Assembly (NCBI RefSeq): GCF_001423525.1
Contig: NZ_LMOI01000005.1
Coordinates: 45,143 to 109,142, forward strand
Source: Arthrobacter sp. Leaf137
GTDB lineage: Bacteria > Actinomycetota > Actinomycetes > Actinomycetales > Micrococcaceae
Direction: 5' to 3'
Length of the DNA: 64,000 bases
Shown here: positions 16,818 through 25,766 of the stretch, in pieces
How the letters are laid out: the number at the start of each line of letters is the position of its first letter
Position numbering within the stretch: position 1 is the stretch's first letter
Made by a program: the position numbers and the translations under genes
The notes under the pieces: model-generated
What the model saw: only the letters and a program-made list of their open reading frames with translations
Databases searched by the model: none
What the model was told of the DNA's origin: nothing

Positions 16818-17162
16818 CTAGGCGGCGAGCGGCATATCGAACAGCTGCTCGGCCAGCCTGATCAGGTGCCGGGGAGCATCTGCTTCCTCCCACGGTTCTG
16901 CGTGGCCGAGGAACGTGACCGACCCGTGGATAGTGCTCTCCACGTCCAATCCGGCTTCCCGGAGAAGGACTTCGGCCCGAACATTGTGGAAGATCCGGCC
17001 CGACTCATTGCTCAGGTAAGCGTGCCAGTCATGTCCGGCAAGCACTGTAACTTCCCCTGCCGCTACGCGCTGCTGTGAAGCGGCGTCCAACTTCAAGGGC
17101 CGGATATGGACGGGGTGGGTGAGCCTGGCAGGAATCACCAGGGCATTGAGGAGGGTGTTCAT
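16818..17162 (-). CDS. DUF3846-like small protein
   Basis: 114 residues from MNTLLNALVIPARL (ATG 17162; the longer ORF lacks support). The later part (WHAYLSNESGRIFHNVRAEVL, then GSVTFLGHAEP) resembles DUF3846, a family of mobile-element and housekeeping small proteins in which a residual plasmid/phage connection is common. No membrane segment. It lies just upstream of the DUF222-HNH gene on the same strand; no clear operon. Assignment is from memory of the pattern and is moderate. Confidence 0.55.
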   Translation of the reverse strand: MNTLLNALVIPARLTHPVHIRPLKLDAASQQRVAAGEVTVLAGHDWHAYLSNESGRIFHNVRAEVLLREAGLDVESTIHGSVTFLGHAEPWEEADAPRHLIRLAEQLFDMPLAA

Positions 17163-17344
17163 GACTCGTGTGTCTTTCGTCCGTCCGCTGACCGCTGATT
17201 GCTGGCGATGTGCGCGGAGTGCCATTTTGCCGATCGCTGCGCAACGTAGGCCGTAAGCCACTGCGCAGCAATGTGCGCCGGAAAGCCGTCGGGAGGGGTA
17301 GGCATCGGGTCCGGGCGCCGGAGGGCAGTTGCTGCACAGTGACG

Positions 17345-17388
17345 CGGGCGGCCGGACGGGGCTAGGAGTTCCCCATCCAGCCGCCCGC
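17345..17388. terminator. long GC-rich hairpin after the 44-residue gene
   Basis: GCGGGCGGC, GGA and GGGG pair with CCCC, TCC and GCCGCCCGC around the loop CTAGGAGTT, with two single mismatches, just past the stop of the small gene at 17395. It lacks a U-run on that strand, but one (CTTTTA) follows on the plus strand. Confidence 0.5.
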
Positions 17389-17394
17389 GGGCTT

Positions 17395-17529
17395 TTAGCG
17401 CTGGTTCTTGCGCGGCTTGGCGAAATTCAGCTCACTGTGTTCGTGCCTGGCCTTTTTATCGGCCCGTTTTTCAAGAATCGACTTGCCCGCTTTTTTCGCG
17501 GCGCCGCCTTTGGGGGATTTTCCGGACAT
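17395..17529 (-). CDS. small basic Lys-rich protein, 44 residues
   Basis: Starting MSGKSPKGGAAKKAGKSILE, the product is nearly all polar, with 12 or so Lys/Arg and a helical centre. Similar short Lys-rich proteins are found in Arthrobacter relatives and are unnamed; nucleic acid binding is possible (inference). A purine-rich site (TTCTGTG-free, AAAGGCGTGATTCC on the coding strand) precedes the ATG. The long frame to 17679 is not credible. The hairpin at 17345 closes the transcription unit. Confidence 0.55.
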   Translation of the reverse strand: MSGKSPKGGAAKKAGKSILEKRADKKARHEHSELNFAKPRKNQR

Positions 17530-17857
17530 CGGAATCACGCCTTTCTGTGCTTGCGTTAACCGATACCATACCCACTTTTTATTTTTATGCCAGTCCTGCC
17601 GGGAAGCCCCTGCCGTCGGAGCGCATCCCTGCAACAACGGGCATGCTGGCGTGACCAAGGCGGTCAACCCGGCTGACATCTTTCCACCGAAAGGCGACTG
17701 CCAGGTCTTTTTCTGTAAGCGTCGGGTTACAGAAAAAGACCGACATCGCCTTGGCTTTCCGGACTCTCCAGAAATAGCACAAATTGGGTCATGGAAAACC
17801 AGGACAATCCACAGTTTTTACGCCGCGAAAAACCTAACCTGAACGTTTTCCAGAGAT
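17530..17857. other. AT-richer intergenic stretch with no recognised gene
   Basis: 328 bases between two minus-strand genes. Base composition is clearly less GC-rich than the surroundings. The only structure I find is the perfect 15-bp inverted repeat at 17704-17741. No credible coding frame. Confidence 0.5.
17704..17741. repeat. perfect 15-bp inverted repeat, 8-base loop
   Basis: GGTCTTTTTCTGTAA and TTACAGAAAAAGACC pair perfectly around GCGTCGGG. It is AT-rich and unlike the GACG hairpin family. It could be the end of a small RNA, a protein-binding site or a relic of an element; nothing nearby decides. Confidence 0.6.
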
Positions 17858-18967
17858 TCAGCGCCAGAATTCGACAAGTTCCTCGGCGAGGCCCAGTCCC
17901 TGCTGATATCCAGCGCGGGCAGCGGCCGGCCGCAGCGACACATCCATCGCATTGGCGCCGAACAGGTGCTCAGAAGCGCTGTCCGGGAAGACCGTTTCCA
18001 CCCTGCTGCCGCCGGCGCGCAACCCGCTGACCTGCGATGCGAGATGCATCCCCCAGTCCGCGGGCGTCCGCGACCGGCCGCCAAACGGGGACAGGACGAG
18101 CACGCGTGCATATCCCGATGCCAGGTCGGCATTCTCGGCGTTGGCCCGGTAGCCGCCGTCGATATAGGCACCCCCGCCGGAGCTGTACGCGAACCCGCTG
18201 GCGCAGCTGGCTGCCACGGCGTCCACGAGGTCCACCCCGCTCTCGCGGTCGAACACGACGGGGTGGCCGGTGCGGGCATCTACCGCCGTGATGAGCGTGT
18301 ACCGGTCCGGCCACAGCTGGTGCGGCAGCCGCGCTGCCACGGTGGCCCGCCAGCGGTCTGAAGGGTCGTAGTTTGCAGCCAGGTCCAGCGCCGCGGCGCC
18401 AATTTTGCGGCGCATGTCGGCCGCGTCCACGGACGCCGCGATGATCCTGCCCGTTCGTTCCAGGTGGTTCACCGCTCCACCGGCGGGTGACGGCCGCTGG
18501 GAGCCTGAACCCGAGCCGGCAGCACCGGACTGAAGCCGGGAACCGGCATACACCGTTCCGGAAGTTGCACCGCCTGCCGACGGTCCGGGTGCCGCCGGAT
18601 CCGCAGGTACCGCGTCCGACGCCGGCCTGCGGCTTTGGGGCGGAGCGTCAAGGATTGCGGCCAGCAACTCAGCCGGGGTCGCGCCTGAGATTTGGGCCGC
18701 CGCCGTCGAGCCGGCCGATGTCCCGATGACGAGGTCGGCGTTGGTGACATCCAGCCCGGCCTCGGACAAACCGGCCATGACGCCGATCAGCCACGCATTG
18801 CCGGTAGATCCGCCGCCGCCCAGGACCAAAGCCCGTTCACCGGACCCGGGCATCCGGGGTGTGGCATCAATGCCCGCCACAGCAGACGCAGTTAAAGGAG
18901 GTGCGGAAGTGGGCGCGGAAGCGCCCGAAGGAACAGCATCAAAAGGGAAGGAAGAAGGTGAAGACAT
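17858..18967 (-). CDS. patatin-like phospholipase
   Basis: 369 residues from MSSPSSFPFD (ATG 18967). All patatin marks are present: Gly-rich oxyanion loop LVLGGGGSTGNAW, nucleophile GTSAGS, and the Asp of the dyad in YIDGGYRANAENADLA. Such enzymes cleave acyl esters of lipids. The middle (about residues 115-160) is an Ala/Gly/Pro/Ser-rich insert that splits the usual patatin core and is likely disordered. The longer frame starting at 19213 adds a segment without family features. No signal peptide, so it is likely cytoplasmic or membrane-associated. Confidence 0.83.
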   Translation of the reverse strand: MSSPSSFPFDAVPSGASAPTSAPPLTASAVAGIDATPRMPGSGERALVLGGGGSTGNAWLIGVMAGLSEAGLDVTNADLVIGTSAGSTAAAQISGATPAELLAAILDAPPQSRRPASDAVPADPAAPGPSAGGATSGTVYAGSRLQSGAAGSGSGSQRPSPAGGAVNHLERTGRIIAASVDAADMRRKIGAAALDLAANYDPSDRWRATVAARLPHQLWPDRYTLITAVDARTGHPVVFDRESGVDLVDAVAASCASGFAYSSGGGAYIDGGYRANAENADLASGYARVLVLSPFGGRSRTPADWGMHLASQVSGLRAGGSRVETVFPDSASEHLFGANAMDVSLRPAAARAGYQQGLGLAEELVEFWR

Positions 18968-19191
18968 GGGAGTCGCCTTTCGCGAATTGCCTGGTGGGGC
19001 GCTCCCGGCGGCGGCTAGCTCAGCCGCGTGATCGTGGACTGCCGGGGAGCACCCATTACGGATACAGCGTTCATGGGTCTCACCTCCTGCGGTCGTGTCA
19101 CGATCACCGGAATCGTCGCACAACGTCGCGCCGTTGCGCAATGGCCAAGGTTTTACATTCCCGAAACGAAAACACCTAGCCGCAAACAAAA

Positions 19192-19248
19192 TTGCAGAGT
19201 AGATTTGATGCAATCAGGTTTGCAGAGTGATCTACCACACAACTCTGC
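19192..19248. promoter_or_regulatory. repeated TTGCAGAGT motifs upstream of the RpiR gene
   Basis: TTGCAGAGT occurs at 19192 and again at 19220 as direct repeats 28 bases apart, and the reverse form ACTCTGC follows at 19242, making an inverted pair with the second copy. The set lies 46-102 bases upstream of the RpiR start, in the gap between divergent genes, so it is a fair candidate for the regulator's own operator. Confidence 0.4.
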
Positions 19249-19293
19249 GTTACAGGCCAGCAGAACAAACCACCGTTACAGGACGGGTACACC

Positions 19294-20193
19294 TTGAACA
19301 CCAACGCCATCAGCGAGAAGGCCGCAGCGGGAGAAGCCGGCGAGGCTGGCACCTCGTCTGGCGCCTGGCTGGGCGATGCACTGCCGGATGTCCCGCTCAC
19401 CAAGGCCCAGAGCCGCGTGGTGGAGATCATCACCCGCAACCCGCAGCTCTCCTCCTACGCGGACATCGCCGAAATCGCCCAGCGCGCGGACGTGAACAAT
19501 TCCTCCGTGGTTCGCACGGCGCAGCACCTCGGCTACCGCGGCTGGCCGGACCTGCAGCGCGAACTCCGCTCCCGGTACCTCGTGATGATCTCCACCGAGG
19601 ACACCCTCACCGAACACGGCGAACACCGCAGCCCGCTCCGCGAGGCCATCACGCACGACATCGAGAACCTGCGCCTGACGCTGGATTCCAACACCTCCGA
19701 GGAAGCCGAGGCGGCTATCGCGGCGATGGCCGCTGCCAAGTCCATCACCGTCGTCGGGATCGGCTCGTTCGCCGGACCGGCTGGCGTCATGGCCCACCTC
19801 GGCTCCACCATGGGTTACCCCATCTCGCTGGAAAACCGCGCCGGCGTCCACCTCGCCTCCAGCACCAACAGCCTGGGCCCCGGCGATGTGCTGGTGGTCA
19901 TCAACATGTGGCGCTCGGTGAAGCACATCATCATCGCCGCCGAGGCCGCCAAGCAGGCCGGTGCCACAGTCATCGCCATCAGCGACCTGCGCCGCGGCCG
20001 CCTTGCCACCGCCGCCGACCACCTGCTGGTGGTCGCCTCCGAAGGCATCTCCTTCTTCCAATCGGTCACCGCCGCCAACTCCCTGGTCTACGGCCTCCTC
20101 GCCGGCATGGAAGCCGCCCACCCGGAACGCAGCCGGGCCACCATCCGCCGCACCCAGCAGCTCTGGAAAGACCTGGACATCTACCTGGACTAA
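19294..20193 (+). CDS. MurR/RpiR-family transcriptional regulator
   Basis: 299 residues, starting TTG at 19294, with AGGACGGG about seven bases upstream. The N-terminal helix-turn-helix (LTKAQSRVVEIITRNPQL followed by YADIAEIAQRADVNNSSVVR) and C-terminal SIS sugar-phosphate-type domain (SITVVGIGSFAGPAG, GDVLVVINMWRSVKHI, AGATVIAISD) are both clear. SIS-domain regulators respond to phosphorylated or acidic metabolites. It heads a five-gene plus-strand run to 25583 and probably controls it; effector unknown. Confidence 0.88.
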   Translation: MNTNAISEKAAAGEAGEAGTSSGAWLGDALPDVPLTKAQSRVVEIITRNPQLSSYADIAEIAQRADVNNSSVVRTAQHLGYRGWPDLQRELRSRYLVMISTEDTLTEHGEHRSPLREAITHDIENLRLTLDSNTSEEAEAAIAAMAAAKSITVVGIGSFAGPAGVMAHLGSTMGYPISLENRAGVHLASSTNSLGPGDVLVVINMWRSVKHIIIAAEAAKQAGATVIAISDLRRGRLATAADHLLVVASEGISFFQSVTAANSLVYGLLAGMEAAHPERSRATIRRTQQLWKDLDIYLD

Positions 20194-20301
20194 ACACCCC
20201 GAACTAAACAACCGCAGGTTCGCGGCAACGCCCGGGCAGGAACGCACCGGGAAGATCCGCACCAGCAACCACCAACCGCCACAGGCACTCAGGAGTACCG
20301 C

Positions 20302-21267
20302 ATGAACGAGCCACAAAACCGCCGCATCGCCGTAATCGGCCTCGGCGCCATGGGCGGAGCCATGGCCGCCACCCTGCACAGAGCCGGCTGGGAGGTCACC
20401 GGCTTCGACCCCTCGGACGCGGCCCGCGAGGCAGCAGCAAGCACCGGCATCAGCACCACTGACAACCTCGCCGCCGTGGCCGGAACACCCTACGCAGTGC
20501 TCTCCCTCCCCGCGGCCAGCATTGTGGAAACCACTGTGCCTCAGCTCCTCGCGGCCCCGGGCACCGTGGCAATCGTGGACACCACCACCTCTGAGCCGGC
20601 CACCAGCAAGCACATGGCCGGGCTCGCCGAAGCGCAGGGTGCCGCCTTCATCGATGCTCCCGTATCCGGAGGCCGCGACGGCGCCGCAACAGGCACGCTG
20701 AGCGCGTTCGTCGGTGCCACGGACGCCGCCCTGGCCGCCGCAGAGCCGGTCCTGCTCGCCCTTACCGGCGGGAACTACAGCCACATCGGCGGGCCGGGCA
20801 GCGGCAACGTGGTCAAACTCCTCAACAACGTCCTGGCAGCCGCAAACCTCGCCTCCGTGGGTGAGGCGCTGGGCGTGGCCAAGGCCTACGGCATCGATCC
20901 CGCGACGGCGGCCGCCAGCATCAGCGGCGCGTCCGGCGGCAGCAAGGTCTCGGCCAACATGTACCCCAACTGGGTGCTCACCGGCACCCACGATTCCGGC
21001 TTCTCCATGGGCCTGATGGCCCGGGACGCGTCCCTCGCCGTGGACATCGCAAAGCAGATCGGGGAGAAACCGGCCCTGCTGGCAACGGTGGCCAACCAGT
21101 GGCAGGACGCCCTGGCAGTGCTCGGCCCCAAAGCCGACTTCACCGAGATTGCCCGCACCGTGGCACCCGCCATCACCCCCGCCGGTGCACCAGCCACAGG
21201 CACAAGCGCTGAAACAGGCACAAAAGCAAGCGCAGCAACCCCGGACGCCACGTCCCCAGCGGCCTGA
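20302..21267 (+). CDS. NAD(P)-dependent beta-hydroxyacid dehydrogenase (HIBADH family)
   Basis: 321 residues. The N-terminal Rossmann motif IAVIGLGAMGGAMAATLHRAGW, the substrate loop DAPVSGGRDGAATGTLSAFVG, and the catalytic Lys region GSGNVVKLLNNVL place it in the 3-hydroxyisobutyrate/tartronate-semialdehyde reductase group. It oxidises a 3-hydroxy acid to the semialdehyde, or runs the reverse reaction. The C-terminus has an extra ~30-residue Ala/Thr/Pro tail beyond the normal family length. Directly before an aldehyde dehydrogenase gene, it probably makes or uses that enzyme's aldehyde. Confidence 0.88.
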   Translation: MNEPQNRRIAVIGLGAMGGAMAATLHRAGWEVTGFDPSDAAREAAASTGISTTDNLAAVAGTPYAVLSLPAASIVETTVPQLLAAPGTVAIVDTTTSEPATSKHMAGLAEAQGAAFIDAPVSGGRDGAATGTLSAFVGATDAALAAAEPVLLALTGGNYSHIGGPGSGNVVKLLNNVLAAANLASVGEALGVAKAYGIDPATAAASISGASGGSKVSANMYPNWVLTGTHDSGFSMGLMARDASLAVDIAKQIGEKPALLATVANQWQDALAVLGPKADFTEIARTVAPAITPAGAPATGTSAETGTKASAATPDATSPAA

Positions 21268-21352
21268 AGCACCGCCTGAAAGACCATCCCTCCGGCCCCA
21301 AAGCCCAAGCCCCAAAGCCAACAGCCCCAAAAGCCCGTAAGGACACAGCATC

Positions 21353-22900
21353 TTGAGCATCACCACAGCACCAACATCCTCCTCGGCGGCCACCGCCAAG
21401 GCAGTCCTGGACGCCACCTTCCCCAACGGCATCGGCGCCTTCGTCGCGGGACGCGTCGCCACCGGCAGCGGCGACGCCATCACCCTCACCGCCGCCGCCA
21501 CGGGCGAACCCTTCGCCACCTACGCGGACCCCGGCGCCGAAGGTGCCAACGCCATCCTGGAAAGTTCGACGGCGGGCGCCAAAGTGTGGGGCACACTCAA
21601 CGGTTTCGAGCGGGCCGCCATACTCCGCCACGTCAGCCGCGCGGTGGAGCAGCACGCCGAGGAACTGGCCATCCTGGAATCCGCCACCACGGGAAAGCCC
21701 ATCCGGGACGCCCGCGTGGAGGCCGCCAAGGTGGCGGAAATGTTCGGCTACTACGCCGGCTGGGCGGACAAGCTCACCGGCCAGACCATCCCCGTCCCGG
21801 GCAACTGGCACACGTACACCGAGCGCGTGCCGTGGGGCGTCGTCGTGGCCATCACCCCCTGGAACGCACCCATGTTCACGGCCGGCTGGAACTCCGCCGC
21901 GCCCCTGGCCGCGGGCAACGCCGTGATCATCAAACCCAGCGAGTTCACCCCGGCGTCGTCCGTCCGGCTGGCCCAGATCGCCCACGAGGCAGGCCTTCCG
22001 GAGGGCGTCTTCAACGTGGCCGCCGGCCTCGGGCAGACCGTGGGCGCAGCCCTCACCACGGACCGGCGCGTGGGCAAGGTCAGCTTCATCGGTTCCGTCC
22101 CAACGGGCCGCAGGGTTGCAGTGGCCGCAGCCCAGGCGGGCATCCCGGCGCTGCTGGAACTCGGCGGCAAGAGCGCCAACATCGTGTTCGCCGACGCCGA
22201 CCTGGAGCGGGCCGCGGACGGCGCCATTTCCGCCATCTTCTCCGGCGCCGGCCAGTCCTGCGTGGCCGGGTCCCGGCTCCTGGTGGAACGCAGCGTGCAC
22301 GCCCGGTTCGTGGAAATGGTGGCGGCGAAGGCCGCGTTGCTCCGCGTGGGCGATCCCCTCAGCGAAGACACGGAGGTGGGCCCCATCATCACGCCGCAGC
22401 AGTTCGCCACGGTCAGCCGCCTGATCGAGGCGGGAATGGACGACGGCGGCCGTCGCCTCACGCAGGCAACGTTGCCGGAGTCGTTGAGCGGCTCGGCGCT
22501 CAAGGGCGGCCACTGGGTGATGCCCACGCTCCTGGACGGCGTCACCCCGGGTAACCGGCTGGAAACCACTGAGGTCTTCGGCCCGGTGGTGGGCGCCGAT
22601 GCGTTCGATACCGAAGCCGAGGCCATCGCCCGCGCCAACAACACCAACTTCGGCCTGGCCGGCGCGGTGTGGACCTCGGACGTGTCCCGCGCCCACCACG
22701 TGGCCCGTGAGGTCAAGGCCGGCACGTTCTGGATCAACGCCTACAAGACCATCCACGTGGCGGTGCCGTTCGGCGGCTTCGGCGACTCCGGCCACGGCCG
22801 TTCCTCGGGCCCGGGCGTGCTGGACGAGTACACGCAGGCCAAGGCCATCTGGGTACCCACCCGTGCGGCAGGCTCCCCGTTCCCGTCCCTGTCCTACTAG
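21353..22900 (+). CDS. NAD(P)-dependent aldehyde dehydrogenase
   Basis: 515 residues from TTG 21353 with AAGGA upstream. Standard ALDH features: VVAITPWNAPMFTAGW (cofactor pocket), LELGGKSANIVF (general base Glu), GAGQSCVAGSRLL (catalytic Cys), and the end segment TFWINAYKTIHVAVPFGGFGDSGHGR. It oxidises an aldehyde to the acid. In this operon it probably handles a semialdehyde or amide-derived aldehyde. It follows the dehydrogenase by 85 bases and is nine bases before the M20 gene. Confidence 0.9.
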   Translation: MSITTAPTSSSAATAKAVLDATFPNGIGAFVAGRVATGSGDAITLTAAATGEPFATYADPGAEGANAILESSTAGAKVWGTLNGFERAAILRHVSRAVEQHAEELAILESATTGKPIRDARVEAAKVAEMFGYYAGWADKLTGQTIPVPGNWHTYTERVPWGVVVAITPWNAPMFTAGWNSAAPLAAGNAVIIKPSEFTPASSVRLAQIAHEAGLPEGVFNVAAGLGQTVGAALTTDRRVGKVSFIGSVPTGRRVAVAAAQAGIPALLELGGKSANIVFADADLERAADGAISAIFSGAGQSCVAGSRLLVERSVHARFVEMVAAKAALLRVGDPLSEDTEVGPIITPQQFATVSRLIEAGMDDGGRRLTQATLPESLSGSALKGGHWVMPTLLDGVTPGNRLETTEVFGPVVGADAFDTEAEAIARANNTNFGLAGAVWTSDVSRAHHVAREVKAGTFWINAYKTIHVAVPFGGFGDSGHGRSSGPGVLDEYTQAKAIWVPTRAAGSPFPSLSY

Positions 22901-22908
22901 GAGGCCCC

Positions 22909-24210
22909 ATGGAAACCACCGACACAGCCGGCACCGAGCCCACGAGCACAAAAACTACCGGCACTGACTCAACTGGTACTGCCACGACCCCGGCGGCGGA
23001 CGCCCTGCGCGCGGCCCTGGCGGACGGCGTCGAACACTGGAAGCCCAAGGTGGAGGAACTGGCCCGGAATATCCACGGCTACAAGGAAATCTCCTTCGAG
23101 GAAGTCCAGTCAGCGGAGGCCATCAGCGCGCTGCTGGAGGAGGGCGGCTTCACTGTGGAGCGCGGCACCTCCGGGCTGCCCACGGCCTTCACCGCGAGCG
23201 CCGGCAGCGGCGAGCTCACCGTCGCACTGTGCGTGGAGTACGACGCATTGCCGGGCATCGGCCACGCGTGCGGGCACAACCTGATCGCCGGAGCTTCGGT
23301 GGCGGCGGCACTGGCTCTCCAGCCGTACGTGGACGAACTGGGCATCACGCTCAAGGCCATCGGCACGCCGGCGGAGGAGCACGGCGGGGGCAAGGCGCTG
23401 ATGCTGGAGCGGGGAGCGTTCGACGGCGTGGGGCTGGCTTTGATGGTCCACCCCGTCCAGGACGGGCTGACCTATAACCCGGCCGGGACCAGTGCCCAGG
23501 CCGTGGGCCGGTACAAGGCCACGTTCACCGGCAAGGCGGCCCACGCAGCAGCTGCACCGCACCAGGGCGTGAACGCTGCCGACGCTGCGGTCCTCAGCCA
23601 GGTGGCCATCGGCCTGCTCCGCCAGCAGATCCCGTCAGACCACCGGATCGCCTGCTTCGTGGCCGAGGCCGGGCACGTCACCAACATCATCCCGGAGAAG
23701 GCAGTGGTGGAGTTCGAGTGCCGTGCGTTCACCCTGCCGGAGTTCCGCGCCCTGCTGGAACGCGTCCGCCGCTGCTTCGAGGGCGCCGCGATCGCCACCG
23801 GAACCACGCTGGAGTATGAGGACACCGAGCCTCTGTACGAACCGCTGCTCCAGGATGACGACCTCGCAGCGCATTGGACCTCGGCGATGGACGCGTTCGG
23901 CAAGGACACGTCCCGGTCTTCGGGCCTCAGCGGCGGGTCCACGGACATGGGGAACATTTCCCAGGTCATCCCGTCCCTGCACCCGTGGCTGAGCATTCCC
24001 GGTGCGGACGTCCCCATCCATTCGCATGCGTTCGCCGCCCTGGCGGACACTCCCCCTGCATACGGGGTGATGTTCGAGGCAGGCACCGCCCTGGCCTGGA
24101 CCGTCGCCGCCGCTGCCTCAACCCCCAACCAACGCGAACGCTTCACCCAGGCGGCGTACCGCCGTCGTACTTCCCCCCAGGAAGCTGTCACCCAGGAAGG
24201 CGCATCATGA
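22909..24210 (+). CDS. M20-family metallo-amidohydrolase
   Basis: 433 residues with the M20 metal ligands: GHACGHN, PAEEHGGGK, and VHPVQDG before the dimerisation domain (YKATFTGKAAHAAAAPHQGVNAADA), then a late His in IHSHAFAALAD. The type is that of aminoacylase/AbgB/HipO enzymes, which split N-acyl amino acids or similar amides. A low-complexity Thr-rich start (about 25 residues) precedes the domain. It overlaps the DUF3100 gene as ATGA, so the hydrolase and that membrane protein are probably produced in step. Confidence 0.87.
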   Translation: METTDTAGTEPTSTKTTGTDSTGTATTPAADALRAALADGVEHWKPKVEELARNIHGYKEISFEEVQSAEAISALLEEGGFTVERGTSGLPTAFTASAGSGELTVALCVEYDALPGIGHACGHNLIAGASVAAALALQPYVDELGITLKAIGTPAEEHGGGKALMLERGAFDGVGLALMVHPVQDGLTYNPAGTSAQAVGRYKATFTGKAAHAAAAPHQGVNAADAAVLSQVAIGLLRQQIPSDHRIACFVAEAGHVTNIIPEKAVVEFECRAFTLPEFRALLERVRRCFEGAAIATGTTLEYEDTEPLYEPLLQDDDLAAHWTSAMDAFGKDTSRSSGLSGGSTDMGNISQVIPSLHPWLSIPGADVPIHSHAFAALADTPPAYGVMFEAGTALAWTVAAAASTPNQRERFTQAAYRRRTSPQEAVTQEGAS

Positions 24211-25583
24211 GCACTGCCAAAACAGCCCGGACGGACACTGCCGGCACCAGGCTGACCATCCCCATCGCCGCCCTGGCGTTCGTCATCGCCCTGACCGTCC
24301 AGTTCATCGGGCAGGCCAAGATCGATCTTGGAATCGGCGCCATCATCATCTTCCCCATGGTGTGGGGCCTGATCCTCGGCCTGCTGGTCTCAGTCCAGAA
24401 GTTCAAGCCGCTGGGCATCGACCTGCAGCGGGTGGCCGCGGCCCTGGTGGGCGTGGCGGTGCTGCTGCTGGTGGCGCGGCTGGCGTTCAACATCGGCCCC
24501 AGCCTGCCCACCCTGCTGAAGGCGGGCCCCGCGCTGCTGCTGCAGGAAGTGGGCCACCTGCTGGGCACCATCGTGCTGGCGCTGCCCCTGGCCGTGCTGC
24601 TGCGCATGGGCAAAGCCACCGTGGGTGCCACGTTCTCGCTGGACCGCGAACCGTCCTTCGCCATGGTGTCCGAGAAGTACGGGCCGGACTCGGACCAGTA
24701 CCGCGGCGTGCTGGCCATGTACGTGTTCGGGACGCTGTTCGGCGCCGTGTTCATTACGCTGCTGACCTCGCTGGTGGCCAACTGGAAGATCTTCGATCCG
24801 CTGGCCCTCGCCATGGGCGCCGGCGTGGGCTCGGGTTCCATGATGGCTGCCTCGGTGGCGAGCATCACCGCCGCCTACCCGGGCGACCAGGAAGCTGTGC
24901 TGGGCATGGCCGCCGTGTCCAACCTGATCACCACCGTGCTGGGCGTCTACGTGGGCATCTACATTGCGCTGCCGCTGGCGGACAAGTTCTACCGGGCGCT
25001 GACCCGCAAGCAGGAAACCCGGCAGGCAGTGGCTGCCGGTGCCTCCGGAACCACGGCCGGGCCCAGCGCCGCAGACCTTGAGCGTGAGGCCGCACAGGCC
25101 GAGGAAAACCGGCTGTTCCGGGAGCGCGTGGCCGAATCGTCCGCGGCCATCAAGCTGCCGCTGTGGCTTTCGCTGTCCGTGCTGACGGTCCTCGGCATCG
25201 GCACGGCGTCGGTGGCGGCCAAGGGCTTCAGCCTCAGCATTGTGGGCGGCTACGCCGTGATGCTGGCGCTGGTGCTGGTCAGCATCGTGCTGGCGAAGCT
25301 GACCCGGAAAATCTCGGCCATCGTGTTCATCACCACCATCGGCGCCTACATCTCCAGCCCGTGGTTCTTCGGGGCCGAGCCGCTCAACGCCGCCGTCAAG
25401 ACCGTTGACTTCCTGTCCATCGCCACCGTGATGCTCACGTTGGCCGGCCTGTCCCTCGGCAAGGACATCCCGCTGCTGAAGAACATCGGCTGGAAGATCA
25501 TCCCGGTGGGCCTGGTGGCCATCACGGCCTCCTTCCTCCTCTCCACGGTGATCGCCGAGTTCGCCCTGGGGCTCTGGCACTGA
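24207..25583 (+). CDS. DUF3100 membrane protein, likely transporter
   Basis: 458 residues from the ATG that overlaps the previous stop (the frame is open further upstream but that lies inside the M20 gene). About eleven hydrophobic segments, with a charged cytoplasmic loop near residues 265-305. Blocks such as GAIIIFPMVWGLILGLLVS, LFGAVFITLLTSLVANW and MGAGVGSGSMMAASVASI are typical of DUF3100, often found beside M20 amidohydrolases. It probably brings in the compound that the M20 enzyme cleaves (inference). It is the last gene before a strong hairpin. Confidence 0.8.
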   Translation: MSTAKTARTDTAGTRLTIPIAALAFVIALTVQFIGQAKIDLGIGAIIIFPMVWGLILGLLVSVQKFKPLGIDLQRVAAALVGVAVLLLVARLAFNIGPSLPTLLKAGPALLLQEVGHLLGTIVLALPLAVLLRMGKATVGATFSLDREPSFAMVSEKYGPDSDQYRGVLAMYVFGTLFGAVFITLLTSLVANWKIFDPLALAMGAGVGSGSMMAASVASITAAYPGDQEAVLGMAAVSNLITTVLGVYVGIYIALPLADKFYRALTRKQETRQAVAAGASGTTAGPSAADLEREAAQAEENRLFRERVAESSAAIKLPLWLSLSVLTVLGIGTASVAAKGFSLSIVGGYAVMLALVLVSIVLAKLTRKISAIVFITTIGAYISSPWFFGAEPLNAAVKTVDFLSIATVMLTLAGLSLGKDIPLLKNIGWKIIPVGLVAITASFLLSTVIAEFALGLWH

Positions 25584-25609
25584 CACCTGCACGGCCCTAG
25601 CGGAACCTA

Positions 25610-25654
25610 CGGAGGCGGACGACGGCGGGGGCATCCCGGCGTCGTCCGCTTCCG
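25610..25654. terminator. GACG-family hairpin ending the RpiR operon
   Basis: CGGAGGCGGACGACGGCGGG pairs with CCCGGCGTCGTCCGCTTCCG with two mismatches around a short GGCAT loop, 27 bases after the DUF3100 stop. It is followed by TTT on the plus strand and fits a rho-independent-type terminator. Confidence 0.6.
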
Positions 25655-25766
25655 TTTGGCGGCACGTCCGGAAAGCTGTGCGCGCCGGGGACGTTTGGCC
25701 CTACGTCCGCGGGGACGGGCTTGGGAAAGTGAATTCGACAGGCACGCCATCCCGAGGAGGCCAGCG

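Noticed and set aside
19276..21519. 747-codon minus-strand ORF, and similar long ones at 21173-22951 and 60436-62787
   Set aside because: All lie opposite genes with clear motifs (RpiR, dehydrogenase, aldehyde dehydrogenase, ABC exporter). Long antisense frames are normal in GC-rich DNA.
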